Counted from the first letter of the stretch, positions 46,501 through 57,602 are shown. The stretch is 64,000 nucleotides of DNA from Tachypleus tridentatus (GCF_004210375.1 NC_134837.1:167255310-167319309), one strand, 5' to 3'. A program made the numbers and translations. The notes: generated by a model not told the origin, from the sequence alone.

Positions 46501-49500
46501 TAATATTTTCACTACATTTTAGAGGAGCTAGGTTTGATGATAAAAAGCTAGATCAACCCAACTATGGTGGCACAGTTATTATTGTCATTTTGATTTTTTA
46601 ATTCATGTAGTAATGCTCTCTGGCACGTACTTACAATGTTGATAGTTATCGTCTACTGTTGGTTTGGTTTGGTTTGTTTTGAATTTCGCGCAAAGCTACA
46701 CGAGAACTACCTGCGCTAGTCGTCCCTAATTTAGCAGTGTAAAACTAAAGGAAAGACAGCTAGTCATCACCACCCACCGCCAACTCTTGGGCTAGTCTTT
46801 TGCCAACAAATAGTGAGATTGACCATCACATTATAACGCCCACACGGCTGAAAGGGCGAGCATGTTTGGTGTGACGAGGATTCGAACCCGCAATCCTCGG
46901 ATTACGAATCGAGTGCCTTAACCACCTGGCCATGCTGGGCTTTAGTGTTGGACATAAGTAAATAAAAGCATTGTAAAAATGTGCATCCAAAGATATTAAA
47001 TTAAAAATATTGCCGTATGAAGCAATATTTGACTGGTCAGGCTATTGCCATAGCTAATCAACTTGGCATATGATGTGTGAAAAGCATACTGCCCGACATG
47101 TAAAAAATGCCATTTCTATGGGTGTCTGGAGAGTCATGGTTCCAGAAACATTTTAAAAATTTAATACAATTAGATTGAATTTTGTACTATTTTAACCAAA
47201 AACATTGCGTACACGCAACGTAATGTGTTGAACTTAAAAGTTATGGTGATGTATAGTTAAGTTATAGTCCTATATGCCATGAAAAAGTTGTCAAGCCATG
47301 ATCTGAGTGGTTGTACCGGTTCCTGCAGCCCTGAAAGTCATATACAAAGCATAGTATTTGATTTTTAAAATGAATAAGGATATAGTTGTTTTGTATCTGT
47401 TCTGTTAACATCGATGTTAAACATATTCATAATAATAATATTAAATGTAAAAAGTTTAACAAAACTACGCCAAAAGGGAGTGATATTAAAACACTCCATT
47501 AGAAAGTATTTCAATAGCGAAGGAAAGTACATACCCCAGCAGGAACCTTGTAACCATTAAGAATAATGTCTTGTGACAAAATTCGAGTCAAGAAGGGAGC
47601 AACTGGATACAGTCTGTTGAAGAGAATACGTTCAGTTATTTGATTCAGAAAGAACATTTCAGAATGCTAATTAATTTCGACAGACGGAGCCACAAGGTTT
47701 AACTTTATATCAAATCTATCTGCTTTAAATTGTAATAAAAGTGTTGCTTTATGTTCCGTAAGCTTAATTAATACACAACATTGAACAAAACATTAAAATC
47801 GTTGTCTAGACAATAAAAATAAATTATCAGTTATTGACATATATAATAGCTTTATCCTCACATATGTTTAGGTCTTAGTGCTCCTCATGGTAAGTTTACG
47901 GTTGTTTCTCTTAATCCATACCAAGCTAATATACTGAAATGTGCATGAAATTTCACATACATTACACATATACATGTTACACGGAGGTTAAAAAATACAA
48001 ATATGTTTAGTGCTCTAAACTAATGTCTAAGACACATCCGAGAAATATACATATTAAACTCAGATTCCATTTCACAAATAGTTTAGGAAACCACTCAAAA
48101 ATTTAAAAAAAGGGTACAGTAATAAAAAAATAAAATACTACCTTAGAGCTTCTTTTATCACAGCCTTTAAGTAGGGAAGTTGTTGAAGGTGTCCTTCTTG
48201 AATGACTTCTCTAGACGGTATGATTCTATTGACTTCTTCTGCAACCTTTTCTTGACATTCTGGGTATTTAGCCAACATATAAAGTGTCCATTGGGTAGCG
48301 TGCGATGTCTTATGTGACGAAAAATAAGTAATTATGGATTTTTTTTTACTGTTCATTTATGTATCTGTATCTTTGTGTCTGTATAAATAATATCAAGTGT
48401 CATTAAGGGAAAAAAATATACTAAAAGCCCTTGAAATTCTTTTTTTATTCTGAGTTTTATTTATATTTTTCGTGAACATAGTATAGTTGATTACAATGCA
48501 TACTAAATTTATTATATAAAATAATTTAACAATTCTTTTTAAGCACTTTCGAATAGTATCATTCGGAACTGCGCAAAAGTGTAAGAACAAAGTGAAACAT
48601 TAGATTTCAGGCTATTTTAAAAAACAATAGGAATAAATCAGAGATGAAACATCACAATTATATTAATCTTAATACTTAGAAATTAAATGAAATTGTTTGA
48701 GTTCACCAAACAACTAATATTTTGTGTGTCCCTCTGTTGCTTTGGAAAATACAGATAGTATTTTAGTTATTACTTTAACATCTTTAATAAAGTGTCCTTT
48801 GGGATTTTGCTCCAAATGTCTTTAATACACTTCCATAAAGTTTCTTTGGAATTAACTTTCGATTTGTTATGTTTTTTATTTTTTATCTCTAAAATCCCAG
48901 ATCTGCTCAGCTGGGCTGAGATCGGGGCTCTGTGAGAGCATCGCATCAAAAAAATAACTCCAGCAGCTTATTTCTTAATTGAGTAATTTCTTCATAGGTT
49001 GGATGAGTGTTTGTGGCCATTAACCTTTCGGTAGTATAATCATTCACCAATAATATGTAACAGGGTATACCATGACGGATCAGTATTTGATGGTAATTTC
49101 AATGCTCTGATATTCCATCTATTTTGCAAATATCTCCTGTCGCCTCAGCAGAGAAACACCCCCAAACCATCACACTGCTTCTCCTATACTTCCTGGTAGG
49201 TGCTATGCATTGAGGTAAGTAAATATCTTTGTCCTTTCTTCCGCTGGACGTACAACCTACGTTTTGAAGCAAGAATTTCAAACTTGGATTCATTCGTTTA
49301 TAACATCATTTTCCAATCATCAACAGTTTCTCTTTGTACTTTTTAGTAAATTTCAGTCTCTTGTCAATGTTTAGTGATCAAAGTATTTTTTTAATTGCTA
49401 CGCGACCAAATTCATTCTCGTTGACTCTCATTTATATTGTAGATTTGGTCACTTTTTGTCATTTGGTATATGTTCACTTAACTCGTACTTAAAATCAGTG

Positions 49501-52500
49501 GCAGCATTCCTTCCGCCACGAAGGCTTCCTAAACGAAATACTTAACATAAGTGTAACTGAGTTTAGGTATTCTGCCACTTACTTTATTTCCAGTTTTATA
49601 TGTATCGGTTTCAGTGTTTGGAGATTATTTCAAGTCTGCAGCATTATGTCGGAGATCGAACTCGTATCATGTAAAAACATTTATGCGAACTCTGTGTTCT
49701 ACTGACAATCCTTTTTGCTTTTTTGGCTGTGGCATAGCAACAAAACTTAATACATAATGTAAAACACTATTTTTATCAAAGTTTATTTGTGGAGTGCTAT
49801 TAAATTGAATTGTTGTAGTACATACCGATACCATAAGCTGTTTCCTTACTAGCTTCTTTCTATATAGTTAATACGCTGCATGGGTTATCACGATAGATAT
49901 TTCAAACCCTAAATTTGATCAGTATGTTCATTCAAACGAAACCCTTATAACATGCGTTGGGTGAGGATACATAGGAATTTTAAAGAATAAGTATTCTCAC
50001 ACTGGCTCATTCACTTGTTAACAGAAATCGGCGAAGCTTTAACAATGGTGAAACTTACATTTTCTAATGACATGGAAGAATTATCTCCTAAAATGAAAAG
50101 GATGACAAATATCCTCTTGTCGTAACACCTTTACACAGTAGTGTAGGTGTTATCACTGTAAGAACAACTAAAAACATGAGCATATCCGGATCTTAGTTGC
50201 ATAATAACAATTGAGGTAATGGATTTTCACCAAATTATAAGAACATATAGCACAACATTTCAATATTTTGAAAGCTCATATTTAGTATTAGATTTCATAA
50301 TGTATACTTATCGAATATTTGAATAAAGTGTAAAGAAGTTGCACAATTATTATGTCATAAACACGCTATAAACTTCCATTGAAAAAGTACTACTTTCCGA
50401 AGTAAGATTGTTTCCAGACATCACCACAAACATCATTTACTTTACAATATAGTTCATTTACTCGTTCAACTTGCTGTTGTACTTTCTGTTTTACTTTCTT
50501 AGTTGTTATTAATTTAGCAAATAGTTTATCATTTTCTCAAGCTTGTATGAGAACTATATGAAAGCTGTCGGACTATTTACAACGCAGTTAATAAACTTTA
50601 TAAAGAATTACATCACAAACTACTTTTATCAATGTGAAAATACTACACCTGAACAAAAACTGATCTTTTGTATGATGTTTGTTTGTATTTTAATTTCGCG
50701 CAAAGCTACACGAGGGCTATCTACGTTTGCTGACCCTAATTTAATAGTGTAAGATTAAAGGGAAGGCAACACAAACCATCGCCAACTCTTGACCTGCTCT
50801 TCCACCAAAGAATATATTTGATGTAATGGGGATTCGAAACCGCGACTCTCAAATTACAAGTAAGCGTCCCAACCACGTGGTGATGATAGGTTTTTCACAA
50901 GACCAAACAAACACTCTTTTTCCATATACTTCTAATGTCACTTTGTTACTTCTATAAATTTTGTATTTGTTACTGTTTCCTTTCCACTAATATTTTGAAA
51001 TATAAAACTAGCCTAGAAATCCTTATCTAAAAAATAAAAACGTATTATCAGTTAATATTACACTTTATCTCCTGAAATAAGTTGTGAATCAATTTTATCT
51101 AATTTGAAAAAATAAAAACAATTCATAATCAATTCCTTTTTTAAAATGAGAAATAGAAACAATGTTTGATATACCGTGTCAGCAGCTGCGAGAAAGAGGT
51201 CTGTGACAATTCGCACGATTTCGTCTTGTTCTATCTTGTCTTCAAGAAGCATTTGGCTTAAGACACCTTCTACTGGCTCTCCTGCCTCGGCCTTGGAGAA
51301 GATGTCTTTGACGTTATCTTCTACGTATGTTTTTGCTGCAATTAAAATACTATTCTTATAAATTGGTTGATGTGGAAATTGATCTGTCTAAACTAACTGA
51401 AAAATAATCATGTAATTAAAATTTCCGAATATTAATTTATCATGTTTTCTCAAAGCAGAGAAGTTGAAATAAAAATATGATTTATATTTTTATTAAAACT
51501 AGTATAGACTTTCACAGTGCATCAGATACAATCAAAAACAGTAACTTCTTAGTAGTCCAGTGGTAAGTCTGCAAGCTTTTGGCGAGAAAGCTCCGACTTT
51601 TCAACTCGTGGTGTGAGGAACAAATCTCTACGTAGCATTGTATTTAATAAAAAAACACTCTTTTGTTATGTAATTTTGTCTAACTCAAGGCACTTATGAA
51701 CACAGTCGTTCTCAATAGAGTATATGTTTGTTTAGTATCGCCATCTGTTGACCGAAATTATCTCTATAAGCAAATTCATGGAGAATTAGATTTATAATTC
51801 AATAAAGGTATATAGGCATAAAGAATAAACCTCGTGATAAAAATTAACTTATCTCATTTTTATCGTTTTATATATATAGATTGTGTTTTTTTTTGCAAAG
51901 TACTTTTGTATTTTTACACTATTTGTGTTTGTTTTTAGAAATTAGATGGTTGTCGTTTTTATTTTGTTTCTGTTTTACAGCAATATTTCTGTGAGCTCCC
52001 TATCTCATAAATTGTGTATATATAACCCATTATTTATTATTCAGTCCCGAACCGAAAGAAATTAAAAAATTCTTTTTAACTTACCACTATTATAAAAATA
52101 AAAAAATCGAAAGGCTTACCTAAACCTAAAGCTCTGTCAGCTGCCTGAACGAATCTCCGCCACACAGGTAATTTCAACCAGCACGCAAACCGAGGTGGGA
52201 TCATTGTCATATGAGCAGATTCCGTAAAGATTTGTTGAACACAGTGCACGAATTCATGAATATTCCCGATTTTACTGTCGGACGTCACACATCCCAAACG
52301 TCGTCCAAATATCATCGTTCCTAGAGCTGGGATGAACGATAATAATAAAAAAGCTTTGCTGTGTATTTATTTCATGTTGAAATACTTGTAAGAAATAATA
52401 TTAAATTTCCTTATTCTTGAATTTGTTGAAACAATGCTTGCACATAAATGGAACTTATCTAAAGAGACGTTTCGCACACCTTAGATAAATTTAACAATAA

Positions 52501-55500
52501 TTGTTTCGAAGTTTAAAAAATAGATAAGGTATTTACTACGAGAATTTCACGTTTCTTTTTTTTTTATAAATGCAAATTCATTATCATCATCAGTTGATAA
52601 AATAAGATCGGAGAAAATATCCCCTGAGAAACAGTACTTTTGGCATAACATTTCTGTACTGCAATGAAGTTCTCTGACGTACTACAGGGGCAAACTGTTT
52701 ATTTGGAATTATATAAAAAAGAAGAGAAGATTATTGCACAGAAATGAACTTAAGAAATACGGAGCTTTTTAGGTTTAGCTTGTAATATGAAATACGTAAG
52801 TTATGGGTACCTTAAATTATTCTTAGCTTAAAGTCTCTGATTTATCCTAGCTTGCAAATGTTTTTCGCGAAAATGTCTATATTGTTAAAATCAGCACCAT
52901 AGTAAATGAAAACGAATTTGGAGCTTCACCCCTTCGCTATAGCCCATGTCGCCTCTTCCGGTTATGTCTTTCCATACGACCGTAGTTTTTAAAAATAGCC
53001 CTGAAGCGTAGTTTCCATTGAAATGAACCCTTTCGTAAGGCTATAATGTCCAAATCACAAAAATCATACATGCTAATTTTCATAGTTCATTTAATGTACA
53101 AGAACTACGATTTCCTAGCGACCGTTTCAACAGTACAGTCTGACAACTTGGCTGATTTGTATGAATAGTATAAGTATCAATTTTACTTTCCAGCTACGTT
53201 GAGGCATGCGACAGTTGGAGGGATATATCGTAGAAGCAATTTGTTACTTAAGACACATGGATGGCTTAAGCCACTCATTTTTCAGTTTATGAATTCTTAC
53301 CAATTACAAGATCGCCACTTCTTACTCTGGTTGTGTACGACTTGTTTTTTATTTCTTTCTAGGTGGTTCTGGTACTTGATGTTGATCATATTCCTTAGTT
53401 TGTCAAGCACTTATTACATACCCTTAATAAGTACCTTTTATTCAAAACTGACCAATTTTTCAGTAGTATCGCACAACGTGACTTGGTGAGTTGCATATTT
53501 AAAATAATTTTAATATAATGCATTCAACCCTATGTATAAGAAAGTCTAAATCTCTATCATCCAATAAAATATAAATGAGGCTCAATGGTATAGCGGTATG
53601 TCTGCGAACTTACAATAGTGAGCAGAGCACAGAGAGTTCATTGTGTAAGCAATGTGCGTAACTTTAAAATAAAAAAAATATTCACAATGTTTTTTAGAAC
53701 CAAGTTGCCATTATGCAGTTATAAACAACTGAAATTGTTCACAAAAGACTTTCCAATTAGTCAATGTCGCCCTTATTTTTGTAAATAAAAAATAAATTAA
53801 ACAAAAACATGTGTAAATAAAGATTAACAGCCTTATAATTAAGTCATAGGATGATAAATTCTCCATAAAAATTTCTTCCGTCAATAAAATAAAAATATGT
53901 TCAATATTGTCTCCAACAGATGCTTTTTCCTTGTTCTATTTTTTTAATATTTTAGTACTGCTACGTCATAATTAGTCCTTTATACACAAGAAACTTTTCA
54001 AACGTAATATAACACTTTCAATTTCATGTTTGTCTTCCGTACAACTGTAACTGTTTCATAACGCTTTATTATTTCTAATTTTGCATTATTCTAAAACCAG
54101 AAGTAAAATTATTTTACAATATACCAGGAGCTGACCGCCATAGACATGAATAACTTGATTAAAACAGACAAAATTCTATGTCTACTTACAATCAATGGAC
54201 CAGTTGTAAAGTTCTAGCTATACTTACAATCAATGGACCAGTTGTAAAGTTCTAGCTATACTTACAATCAATGGACCAGTTGTAAAGTCCTAGCTGTACT
54301 TACAATCATTAGACCAGTTGTGAAGTTCTATCTATACTTACAACCAATAGATCAGTTGTAAAGTTATATCTATACTTACAATAAATGGGTCAGTTGTAAC
54401 GTTCTATCTGTACTTACAATCAATGGACCAATTGTAAAGTTTTATCTATACTTACAATAAATGGGTCAGTTGTAACGTTCTATTTATACTTACAATCAAT
54501 GGACCAATTGTAAAGTTTTATCTGTACTTACAATCAATGGGTCAGTTGTAAATTTCTATCTATACTTACAATCAATGGACCAATTGTAAAGTTCTCTTTC
54601 TAAATTTTCTAATTCCATATCTTCATCCCGTACCTTCCGCCATCTGTAAAGCAAGTCGTTGATAACCTCATTAAATACCCTAGCGTGATCCGAGACACTT
54701 TGTTGACGGAACACTTTGTTGAGGCTCTTACGCCTTTCACTCCATTGAGGGCCGTCCCTGGTTTTACAGAAACATTTATGTAATAGCCCGTGAGTTAGCA
54801 TCTGTTAATTAGCTCTAACTACACATTATTCGCATTTATATGGAACATTATTAAATTCTTAGTTTAACTTAAAATGTCAGATTCAAATTAAGTTTCTAAA
54901 GAAATAAGCATATAACAGTAAACATATGTAAAATATAAATTTAAAACACAATTAAGGACATGAAATTAATGCATAGGGGAGGATCCATTATTTCGTGAAA
55001 TTAGTCTAAGTAGAGTACTTACTATCAACAGATGTATAACGTTTAGTTAGGTACATTTATTGGATATTTTATTAATACTTTTTACTATGAGCATATTATA
55101 TTAAGAAGTGACTGATTTATACCACCTTACATTTAACTTTTAGGTGTTACTCGCGTTTGAGATAATCACCAATATATTCAATATAGTTGCATATCATTTC
55201 CTGCAATCGTAACATTTCTTTAAGCAAACTAGAACTGTACACTTACATAAAGAATAGTCCACGCTGAATACCGTTGATTTCATTGTAAATCAGCCAAGGT
55301 TCGGGGACCAGATGCATGGGGTAGCGCCCCTCATTTTGATAAACCCTCTGAATCAACTCACCCTCTGCAACAAACACAGCTTCAACAGCACCCAGTTTCT
55401 CACGATAGATACTGCCCAATTCCTTATGCCGTTTATCACAGTATTCATGGATTTTTGGAGCACCTCCACTGTAAAGGAGGTCAAATATTGTCCCAACCAA

Positions 55501-55776
55501 GGGAAGACCTTTAGGTGATGGAATATGGTCGTAAGGTTTGCCCGAGGTGACGCCGTTAAGGCAAGGCACTTCTGCAGGACAAGGTGCCTTAGCACCGGGG
55601 TTGCGATGACTGTGATGAAACGGACACCTGGCTTCAGCTGGCTGTAGCGACGATGACGTCAAACTTGAATGCAAGCATCTCTTTATGACAGTAGGACGAG
55701 AGGTGAAGCTATTTAAAACTTGTAGAAACTCTTTAACAAAAAACACACACAATCGTCGAGATCCTCTCACTGCCAT
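43479..55776 (-). CDS. CYP315A1: Mitochondrial cytochrome P450, CYP315A1-like (ecdysteroid 2-hydroxylase), 8 exons
   Basis: The coding exons are 55776-55247, 54757-54570, 52326-52120, 51335-51175, 48308-48142, 47613-47535, 44133-43927 and 43595-43479. Every intron is GT-AG, phases agree, and the sum is 1656 nt (551 aa plus stop). Visible P450 signatures are the proline-rich hinge (IPSPKGLP, residues 85-92), helix-C WxxxR (182-186), helix-I AAADTT (358-363), helix-K EALR (415-418), PDRW (469-472) and the heme loop FGFGTRSCIG with Cys497. The basic, Ser/Arg-rich N-terminus and the RR after the heme loop fit the mitochondrial clan, which takes electrons from adrenodoxin. From memory, residues 90-180 (GGAPKIHEY, YREKLGA, QRGLFFM) align best with insect Shadow, which hydroxylates C2 of ecdysteroid precursors. 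Function is inferred from family. Introns carry SINEs, a Tc1 copy and a splice-donor minisatellite. Another mitochondrial-clan CYP is the main alternative. Confidence 0.92.
43927..44133 (-). CDS. CYP315A1: CYP315A1-like exon 7 (PxRW and heme-binding loop)
   Basis: The acceptor ATTCTAG precedes 44133. The exon encodes residues 445-513 and begins KLILMSLYTTGRDP. It carries the meander PDRW (469-472) and heme loop FGFGTRSCIG (490-499), with Cys497 as the axial thiolate ligand. CIGRRVAE continues into helix L; the paired Arg residues are typical of the mitochondrial clan and its ferredoxin contact. The donor AAA|GTAAGT starts at 43926. Confidence 0.95.
45319..45590 (+). mobile_element. SINE family A, in P450 intron 6 (antisense to the gene)
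   Basis: The head reads GCCCAATATGGCCAGTTG, the B-box is GGGTTCGAATCC, the body has AAGAGTTGGCGGTGGGTGG, and the tail ends in AAACAAACAAACAA. It is in opposite orientation to the other intron 6 copy, so the pair could form a hairpin in the pre-mRNA. Confidence 0.92.
46663..46941 (-). mobile_element. SINE family A, near full length, in P450 intron 6
   Basis: On the minus strand it begins AGCCCAGCATGGCCAGGTGG (A-box), then GGGTTCGAATCC (B-box), CATGCTCGCCCTTTCAGCC, AGAGTTGGCGGTGGGTGG and the tail TTTGCGCGAAATTC followed by CAAA-rich sequence. It is one of the best copies in the window. Confidence 0.92.
47535..47613 (-). CDS. CYP315A1: CYP315A1-like exon 6 (small exon after helix K)
   Basis: This 79-bp exon has no long open frame of its own. 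I found it by looking for the conserved LYPVAP that must follow ExxR. The acceptor CAACAG ends at 47614; one base completes Arg418, followed by LYPVAPFLTRIL and GYKVPAG. The donor GGG|GTATGT starts at 47534. It covers residues 418-444, which form the beta-1 strands and the substrate-recognition loop after helix K. Confidence 0.92.
48142..48308 (-). CDS. CYP315A1: CYP315A1-like exon 5 (helices J-K, ExxR)
   Basis: The acceptor CATAAG lies next to 48308; its polypyrimidine tract is interrupted. The exon begins TSHATQWTLY and runs to KEALR, covering residues 363-418. Glu415 and Arg418 are the invariant ExxR pair that locks the heme-binding fold. The donor AG|GTAGTA at 48141 splits the Arg codon after two bases. 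Confidence 0.92.
48567..50140 (-). mobile_element. Tc1-like DNA transposon, decayed (copy 1), in P450 intron 4
   Basis: The ends are imperfect inverted repeats (left CTGCGCAAAAGTGTAAGAAC; right, read inward, CTGTGTAAAGGTGTTACGAC). Inside, on the minus strand, transposase pieces such as SVMVWGCFSAEATGDI and the basic CTSSGRK segment remain, with stops and frameshifts. It is homologous over its full length to the copy at 62433-63929. It lies antisense-neutral inside the P450 intron (same strand as the gene) and does not touch an exon. Tc1 transposases use a DDE-type catalytic triad; no intact triad remains here. Confidence 0.85.
50677..50890 (-). mobile_element. SINE family A, diverged, in P450 intron 4
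   Basis: On the minus strand this has a tRNA-like head with GGTTTCGAATCCCC (B-box-like), a body with GAGTTGGCGATGG, and the tail GTAGCTTTGCGCGAAAT. About 20 percent diverged from the best copies, with internal deletions. Confidence 0.8.
51175..51335 (-). CDS. CYP315A1: CYP315A1-like exon 4 (helix I, first half of the oxygen-binding motif)
   Basis: The acceptor ATTGCAG precedes 51335. The exon encodes residues 309-362 and ends LFLAAADT. The intron interrupts the helix-I motif between its two Thr residues, and exon 5 supplies the second. The usual second Gly of [AG]Gx[DE]T is Ala here; from memory fly Shadow has AAGDTT, so some variation at this site is normal in the family. The donor is ACG|GTATAT at 51174, weaker than the other donors in the gene. 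Confidence 0.92.
52120..52326 (-). CDS. CYP315A1: CYP315A1-like exon 3 (helices E-G region)
   Basis: This exon encodes residues 240-308, including MIFGRR, a motif typical after helix E in mitochondrial P450s. Two AG dinucleotides could serve as acceptor. The inner one (exon starting at 52320) would create TGA with the carried-over T. The outer one (start at 52326) gives Ser-Leu-Gly-Thr and matches the spacing of fly Shadow, so I chose it. The donor is TTAG|GTAAGC at 52119. Confidence 0.9.
53579..53670 (+). mobile_element. SINE family C, degraded, in P450 intron 2
   Basis: The head (GTATAGCGGTATGTCTGCG) and a shortened body with GCAGAGCACAGAGAG and TTGTGTAAGC are recognisable. The B-box region is deleted. 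Confidence 0.6.
54183..54600 (-). repeat. 38-bp minisatellite, 11 units, derived from the exon 2 / intron 2 boundary
   Basis: Eleven head-to-tail units of exactly 38 bp fill 54183-54600 with no remainder. The unit nearest 54600 is the true 3' end of P450 exon 2 (coding LYNWSID) with its donor. The other ten lie in intron 2. Each unit preserves TTGTAAGTA on the minus strand, so all ten intronic copies keep a consensus-like 5' splice site. Substitutions between copies fall mostly outside this nonamer. Because 38 is not a multiple of three and the unit has stops in frame, use of a decoy donor would generally truncate the protein. Confidence 0.95.
54570..54757 (-). CDS. CYP315A1: CYP315A1-like exon 2 (helix C region)
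   Basis: The acceptor AACCAG precedes position 54757; the first base completes Met177, giving FF-M-DGPQW, parallel to the MEGAEW I recall in fly Shadow. Residues 182-186 are the helix-C WxxxR that contacts a heme propionate. The exon ends LYNWSID plus one base, then donor GTAAGTATAG at 54569. The last 26 or so exonic bases and the donor form the parent unit of the adjoining 38-bp minisatellite, so this exon lies next to a run of copies of its own 3' end. Confidence 0.92.
55247..55776 (-). CDS. CYP315A1: CYP315A1-like exon 1 (start codon, targeting peptide, N-terminal P450 fold)
   Basis: This exon encodes residues 1-176 plus two bases of Met177. The first in-frame ATG is at 55776; the open frame continues upstream only through a TTG codon at 55869, so I chose the ATG. 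Its context has G at -3 and G at +4, which is favourable. Residues 1-45 are rich in Arg, Lys, Ser and hydrophobics with no acidic cluster, as expected for a mitochondrial presequence. Residues 46-80 form a Pro/Cys/His-rich linker. The conserved P450 body starts at about residue 83. The donor is AT|GTAAGT at 55246. Confidence 0.9.
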
Positions 55777-56370
55777 ATCGTGTAGTTTGCCAAACACAGA
55801 GTGTAATTTAAAGGTGAACAGGCTCGACGAACAACAGGTAAGGCGAGCTGCTCTGTATCGTTCACACAATCAATACACGACCACTCGCGACGGCTATAAA
55901 ATGCCGTCTGACAGCTTTTGGTTTGAGGTTTTATAGCAGTACCTACCACCCGAATAATCACCCCGCTCTGGATCCCCCAGGCATCACGCACCACCACCAA
56001 TGCTGGTCGAGCGGAGCTCTATACAGCAAGAACAAGTAGTGGTCTACCTGGCAGCCATGAGTAAATTACTAAAACCGCTCTGTTCTTAATGCTAAATCGG
56101 CAGTTTTAGAAAACCCATTTTTGTTTAAGTATATGAAAATATTATAACATACCTTTTAGCTTAATTCAACTAGCAATGAATATATTTAATTTAATTAGAC
56201 ATGCATTCATACAGAAACACTAAAGAGTAAGCTTTTATATGTTTCGTAAAGTACGAACTTTCACTGCAGAAAGTAGACTTAAGTTCAGAGGTATGTGTGT
56301 AACTGTTATAACGTATAGTTACAAAATCCTATTTTACCAGCTAAAAGCTAAACACATAATTCTAGTAACG
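55777..56370. promoter_or_regulatory. 5' flank and probable promoter region of the P450 gene
   Basis: The first 250 bases upstream of the ATG (55777-56030) are clearly richer in G+C and CpG than the surrounding DNA. They contain TATAAAA at 55895-55901, but this faces the plus strand, away from the P450; read on the minus strand it is TTTTATA. A true minus-strand TATA box in the usual position is not obvious. The remaining part to 56370 is ordinary AT-rich sequence. A 5' untranslated exon cannot be excluded. Confidence 0.35.
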
Positions 56371-56491
56371 AGTATGTGTGTTTTTCTTATAGGAACGCCA
56401 CATGGAGCTATCTGCTCTGTCCAACGAGGGGAATTGAACCTGTGATTTTAACGTTGTAAATCCGTATACTTACCACTGTCCTAGCGGGGAA
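56371..56491 (-). mobile_element. SINE family B
   Basis: On the minus strand it reads GTTCCCCGCTAGGACAGTGG, CAGGTTCAATTCCCCTCG, then GCAGATAGCTCCATGTGG and an AAAACACACAT tail. It lies about 600 bp upstream of the P450 start. Confidence 0.9.
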
Positions 56492-57097
56492 CATTAAGTA
56501 TCTTACCTGAAATTTCAATAAAATGAATCGTTTTATGATTTATTTTATTTCTTGCATATCCTTTCTTCTACACTCGCTATATGTACTTACTACTTCTATA
56601 TTCTTAAATATTGGAATCAGTTGAACTAATAAAATTACTTTAATAAATAAGCATATAACGCCAAAATTATTAACGTTAATTAAATATTAACTTTTCGGAC
56701 GTCATAGTCATTACGAAATCACTATAGGCATTAAGTGTAAGCTGCTAGTATCATTACAGATCATAAGAGGCCAAAACATCAACAGAGTTACTAAATAAAC
56801 TACTTTTAGTCAATGTTTTACCATCACGACTTCATCACAGCTAGAAGCAATAGCTACTATTACTAACTCAGACAATACAGTCATTATATATACAGAATAT
56901 TGAAGTCAGAGTAGTTTCAAGAGAATTGGATAACTGTTGTTTAGACAAGCGCAATATTTACAATAAGGATGAGTGGACTCTAAAGTCATTAAGTTTAGAA
57001 TGTTTAAGTCAGTATAATAAATAGTTATACAACGTTCGGAAACTACAGCCATTAATTGTATAATGCTTACGTTTCTATACTTGAAACTATAAACATT
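56492..57097. other. AT-rich intergenic DNA, no gene seen
   Basis: No recognised feature. Confidence 0.5.
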
Positions 57098-57352
57098 CAG
57101 GGGATTAGAGCACTCGACTCGCAATCTAAGGTTCGTGGGTTCGAATACCCGTCTCACCAAACATGCTCACCCTGTCAGCCTGGGAGCGCTATAATATTAC
57201 GGCCAATCCCACTATTTGTTGGTAAAAGAGTAGCCCAAGAGTTGGCGTTGGGTGGTAATGACTAGCTGCCTTCCCTCTAGTATTACACTGCTAAATTAGG
57301 GATGGCTCGCATAGATAGCCCTCGTGTAGCTTTACGGGAAATTCAAACACTA
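57098..57352 (+). mobile_element. SINE family A, first 20 head bases lost
   Basis: It starts GGGGATTAGAGCACTCGAC, with the B-box GGGTTCGAATACCC, CACCAAACATGCTCACCC, the body and GTGTAGCTTTACGGGAAATT. Confidence 0.93.
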
Positions 57353-57602
57353 TAATGAAATAATTTCGATATTTGAATAACTATCCCACCTGAATTTAAG
57401 AAGTTTGCTTTACTCAGTTTCCAGAGCGTTCGGAAATAATTGTCACTTAGCGTAAAATTGTGGGTATTTATTTTAATAAGATCTTCAGCCCTAATAATGT
57501 GATCATAAGTAAAGAAAGTGTCATTTACAAATGTTGTAGTTCTAATTAAAACACGTTCTTAAAGGCCATTTGTTAGAAGACTGAGACTGTCTAGAGAAAG
57601 AT

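Noticed and set aside
47030-47345. Repeat-like text in P450 intron 6 (GGCATATGATGTG, TGTACCGGTTCCTGCAGCC)
   Set aside because: No second copy in the window and no inverted or direct ends.
51552-51610. SINE family C fragment in P450 intron 3 flank
   Set aside because: Only TCCAGTGGTAAGTCTGC resembles the head; too short and diverged to call.
52120-52320. P450 exon 3 starting at the nearer AG (52320)
   Set aside because: It would create TGA with the base carried over from exon 2; the AG six bases further out gives the expected residues and spacing.
53199-53489. Plus-strand 96-codon frame in P450 intron 2
   Set aside because: No recognised domain, no usable splice context, and hydrophobic AT-rich composition typical of chance frames.
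55767-55869. Longer P450 N-terminus starting at 55869 (CERYRAARL...)
   Set aside because: The codon at 55869 is TTG, not ATG. The first ATG in frame is at 55776 and it gives a normal mitochondrial presequence.
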